Assembly: GCA_937898415.1 (NCBI GenBank)
Contig: CALDLA010000126.1
Coordinates: 1-16,752, forward strand
Length of the DNA stretch: 16,752 nt
DNA from: an uncultured Prevotellaceae bacterium
GTDB lineage: Bacteria; Bacteroidota; Bacteroidia; Bacteroidales; Bacteroidaceae
Direction: 5' to 3'
The notes under the pieces are model-generated. The model saw only the letters and a program-made list of their open reading frames with translations. It was not told the origin of the DNA and ran no database searches. A program made the translations under genes and the position numbers. Positions 15,305 through 16,752 of this stretch are shown here, in pieces; position 1 is the first letter of the stretch; each line of letters starts with the position of its first letter.

Positions 15305-15312
15305 TATATTTG
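15305..15312 (+). promoter_or_regulatory. -7 box of the phosphatase promoter
   Basis: TATATTTG matches the Bacteroidetes -7 consensus TAnnTTTG and ends 32 bases before the ATG at 15345, implying a leader of roughly 28 bases. No TTTG is found at the normal -33 distance; the nearest like it is TTGG at 15290-15293, which is too close. The phosphatase is therefore probably transcribed separately from the upstream operon. Confidence 0.55.
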
Positions 15313-15344
15313 CACTGAATTATAGAAATAGAAACACTAAACGC

Positions 15345-16517
15345 ATGACTGATTTCAAATTAACAAGCTTATACCCTTCAGCATTGTTGCAGAACGGTAG
15401 AAGGTCGGCCCTTCTCTTACTCCTTGTAAGTTTAATGACCCTGACGACTTCTTGCTCCGACAGCAAAAGCGACAGCAGCAGCGATGAGCCGATGCTGAAA
15501 GGCGTCATCTCATCGTATAACGAGTTCGGAGCTGCCATGCTGGACTTCACGGAAGAAGACATGACGGAGGCCGGGTTCACACTCGGCGATGTCATCAGCA
15601 TCACCGTCGACGACCGGGAAATCATCATGCCTTACTACGACGGCTTCTACACCCGCAACGGGGAATACCTCTGCGTGGCTTACCCCACCTACCCCAGCAT
15701 CTGCTTCACGGCCAACAACATCGGGCTGTCCAAAGAACTCACCGGACTCGAGGGACATGCCGTCACCGTCAAGATGAAGGAGAAGGGCGGCAGTATCGAC
15801 GTGCAGACGGCCCTGAGCATGAAATACAACAACGACCGCAGTGAATATCCCTACAACACCGACGCGGAGTTTGCCAATGCACGTGCCGCGAAGGGCGGCA
15901 ACATGGCAAGCGGCGTACTGCACCGCTCTTCATCGCCGTTCTGCAACGATATCAATCGCGCCAGTTACGTGTCGAAATATCTGGAACACGAGAAGGTGAA
16001 GACCGTGCTCAACCTTGCCGACACTGAGGAGAAAATGCTGACCTACGACATGCCTCCCTACAGCCGTTCGCTCTGGGAAGGAGACGACGTGATACTGTGC
16101 CCGTTGAAGGCAGACCCCACGGCAGACGACTACAACAACCGGCTGATTAGCGCGCTGAAGGAACTCCCGTCGCACCCTGCCCCGTACGTCGTACATTGCA
16201 TGGAGGGAAAGGACCGCACAGGATATGTCTGCGCACTTCTTGAGGGATTATGCGGAGCAACGTATGAGGAGATCGTGGCCGACTATCTGATTACCTACGA
16301 CAACTACTATCATATCAACCCGACAATCTCTCCCGCTTTATGCAACACACTGGTATCCTTGAGGCTCAACACCTGCCTGATGTATTATGCCGGCGTTGAC
16401 GACGAAGCACAACTGCCAAACGTTGACTACGAAAAAGCGTTCGCCAACTATCTGCTCTCTCACGGCATGAGCCGTCAGCAACTCGACGCACTCATCCAGG
16501 CCTTAACAGCTCGATAA
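15345..16517 (+). CDS. Lipoprotein tyrosine-protein phosphatase (CX5R type)
   Basis: A 390-residue lipoprotein with an N-region containing RR (19-20), a hydrophobic core and lipobox LTTSC; Cys37 is lipidated. The mature start SDSKSDSSSDEP is hydrophilic and partly acidic. Residues about 50-150 form a separate small beta-rich domain (LDFTEEDMTEAGFTLGDV...), seen from memory in front of similar phosphatases of gut bacteria and reminiscent of the C-terminal barrel of SAM-hydroxide adenosyltransferases; this is tentative. The phosphatase domain (about 180-390) has GGNMASGVLHRSSSP (184-198), NLADTEEKM (223-231) and the signature HCMEGKDRTG (284-293), with nucleophile Cys285 and Arg291. This matches the LipA/MptpB-like family (Y_phosphatase3), which removes phosphate from phosphotyrosine and sometimes phosphoinositides. 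The catalytic domain would lie outside the cytoplasm. It has its own promoter box. Confidence 0.88.
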   Translation: MTDFKLTSLYPSALLQNGRRSALLLLLVSLMTLTTSCSDSKSDSSSDEPMLKGVISSYNEFGAAMLDFTEEDMTEAGFTLGDVISITVDDREIIMPYYDGFYTRNGEYLCVAYPTYPSICFTANNIGLSKELTGLEGHAVTVKMKEKGGSIDVQTALSMKYNNDRSEYPYNTDAEFANARAAKGGNMASGVLHRSSSPFCNDINRASYVSKYLEHEKVKTVLNLADTEEKMLTYDMPPYSRSLWEGDDVILCPLKADPTADDYNNRLISALKELPSHPAPYVVHCMEGKDRTGYVCALLEGLCGATYEEIVADYLITYDNYYHINPTISPALCNTLVSLRLNTCLMYYAGVDDEAQLPNVDYEKAFANYLLSHGMSRQQLDALIQALTAR

Positions 16518-16581
16518 GCCCCAGAACAAATTGATTCCAAAAACCTCTTATCTCCCAAATTGGGGCACCCCCGGGACATCT

Positions 16582-16614
16582 TAGGGGCGCTCTTACGGCA
16601 CAACAGCGTCCCTA
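16582..16614. repeat. Imperfect inverted repeat downstream of the phosphatase
   Basis: TAGGGGCGCT (16582-16591) pairs with AGCGTCCCTA (16605-16614) over ten positions with one G-U wobble, around a 13-base loop. It could be a transcript hairpin or part of a dispersed palindromic element, since TAGGGRCGC-type arms are, from memory, common in Prevotella intergenic DNA. No T tract follows directly, so it is not a standard terminator. Confidence 0.5.
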
Positions 16615-16644
16615 CTAACAACCTGAATTTCTGCATATTAACAC

Positions 16645-16679
16645 AAAAAGGAGCACTTAGGCTACCCATTTATTTTTTT
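16645..16679 (+). terminator. Weak possible terminator
   Basis: An A run, then GGAGC (16650-16654), loop ACTTAG, GCTACC (16661-16666, one bulged A) and a T-rich run (16669-16679). Only five pairs form and it lies over 130 bases after the phosphatase stop. The remainder of the tail to 16752 is AT-rich with no gene or TAnnTTTG box that I can see. Confidence 0.25.
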
Positions 16680-16752
16680 ATTTAGGTGATTAAGAAACAA
16701 TAGTTCGGTAAAAATATAGTTAAATTCATTAACATTCAAGATAAGTCTCAAA

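Noticed and set aside
16475..16669. A 64-codon open frame on the - strand overlapping the end of the phosphatase gene
   Set aside because: It runs across the inverted repeat and into the phosphatase coding sequence, has no promoter box, and has no recognisable protein features.

Overview
The window looks like a chromosomal segment of a Bacteroidales bacterium, most likely Prevotella or a close relative. Four things support this: promoter boxes of the Bacteroidetes type (TAnnTTTG), a SusC/SusD outer-membrane pair, lipoproteins with acidic residues straight after the lipidated cysteine, and ETF and acyl-CoA dehydrogenase sequences of the Bacteroidales type. The genus is inferred from recalled family resemblance, not from a search.

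Region 1 (1-4042, + strand) is an electron-transfer operon. It holds the 5'-truncated electron transfer flavoprotein beta subunit, the alpha subunit, a 575-residue acyl-CoA dehydrogenase, and a cysteine-rich C_GCAxxG_C_C-type protein whose start codon overlaps the dehydrogenase stop by one base. Region 2 (4039-4236) carries a probable small gene on the - strand (45 codons), which was too short for routine gene calling. It overlaps the preceding gene stop-to-stop and faces away from an AEC-family transporter (4237-5148) that may be translated from a leaderless mRNA.

Region 3 (5190-15102) is the most interesting part. One good promoter (TTTG, 19 bp, TACCTTTG) precedes five tightly packed + strand genes that end at a clear intrinsic terminator. 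They are a 1136-residue exported protein joining a complete subtilisin-type (S8) protease to a complete prolyl-oligopeptidase/DPP-IV-type (S9) peptidase, a SusC/RagA-like TonB-dependent transporter, a SusD/RagB-like lipoprotein, an 85-residue small lipoprotein, and a 432-residue lipoprotein with two Calx-beta-like domains and an unrecognised C-terminal domain. No glycoside hydrolase, polysaccharide lyase or sulfatase is present. The simplest reading is a peptide- or protein-harvesting locus: the surface lipoproteins and SusCD capture and import oligopeptides, and the dual peptidase degrades them in the periplasm.

Region 4 (15103-16752) has an intergenic stretch with an imperfect hairpin and six tandem copies of an 8-bp repeat. 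It is followed by a lipoprotein tyrosine phosphatase with its own TAnnTTTG box, then a gene-free tail with another imperfect inverted repeat and an AT-rich end that probably leads to the next gene outside the window. No tRNA, rRNA, CRISPR array, insertion sequence or phage gene was seen.
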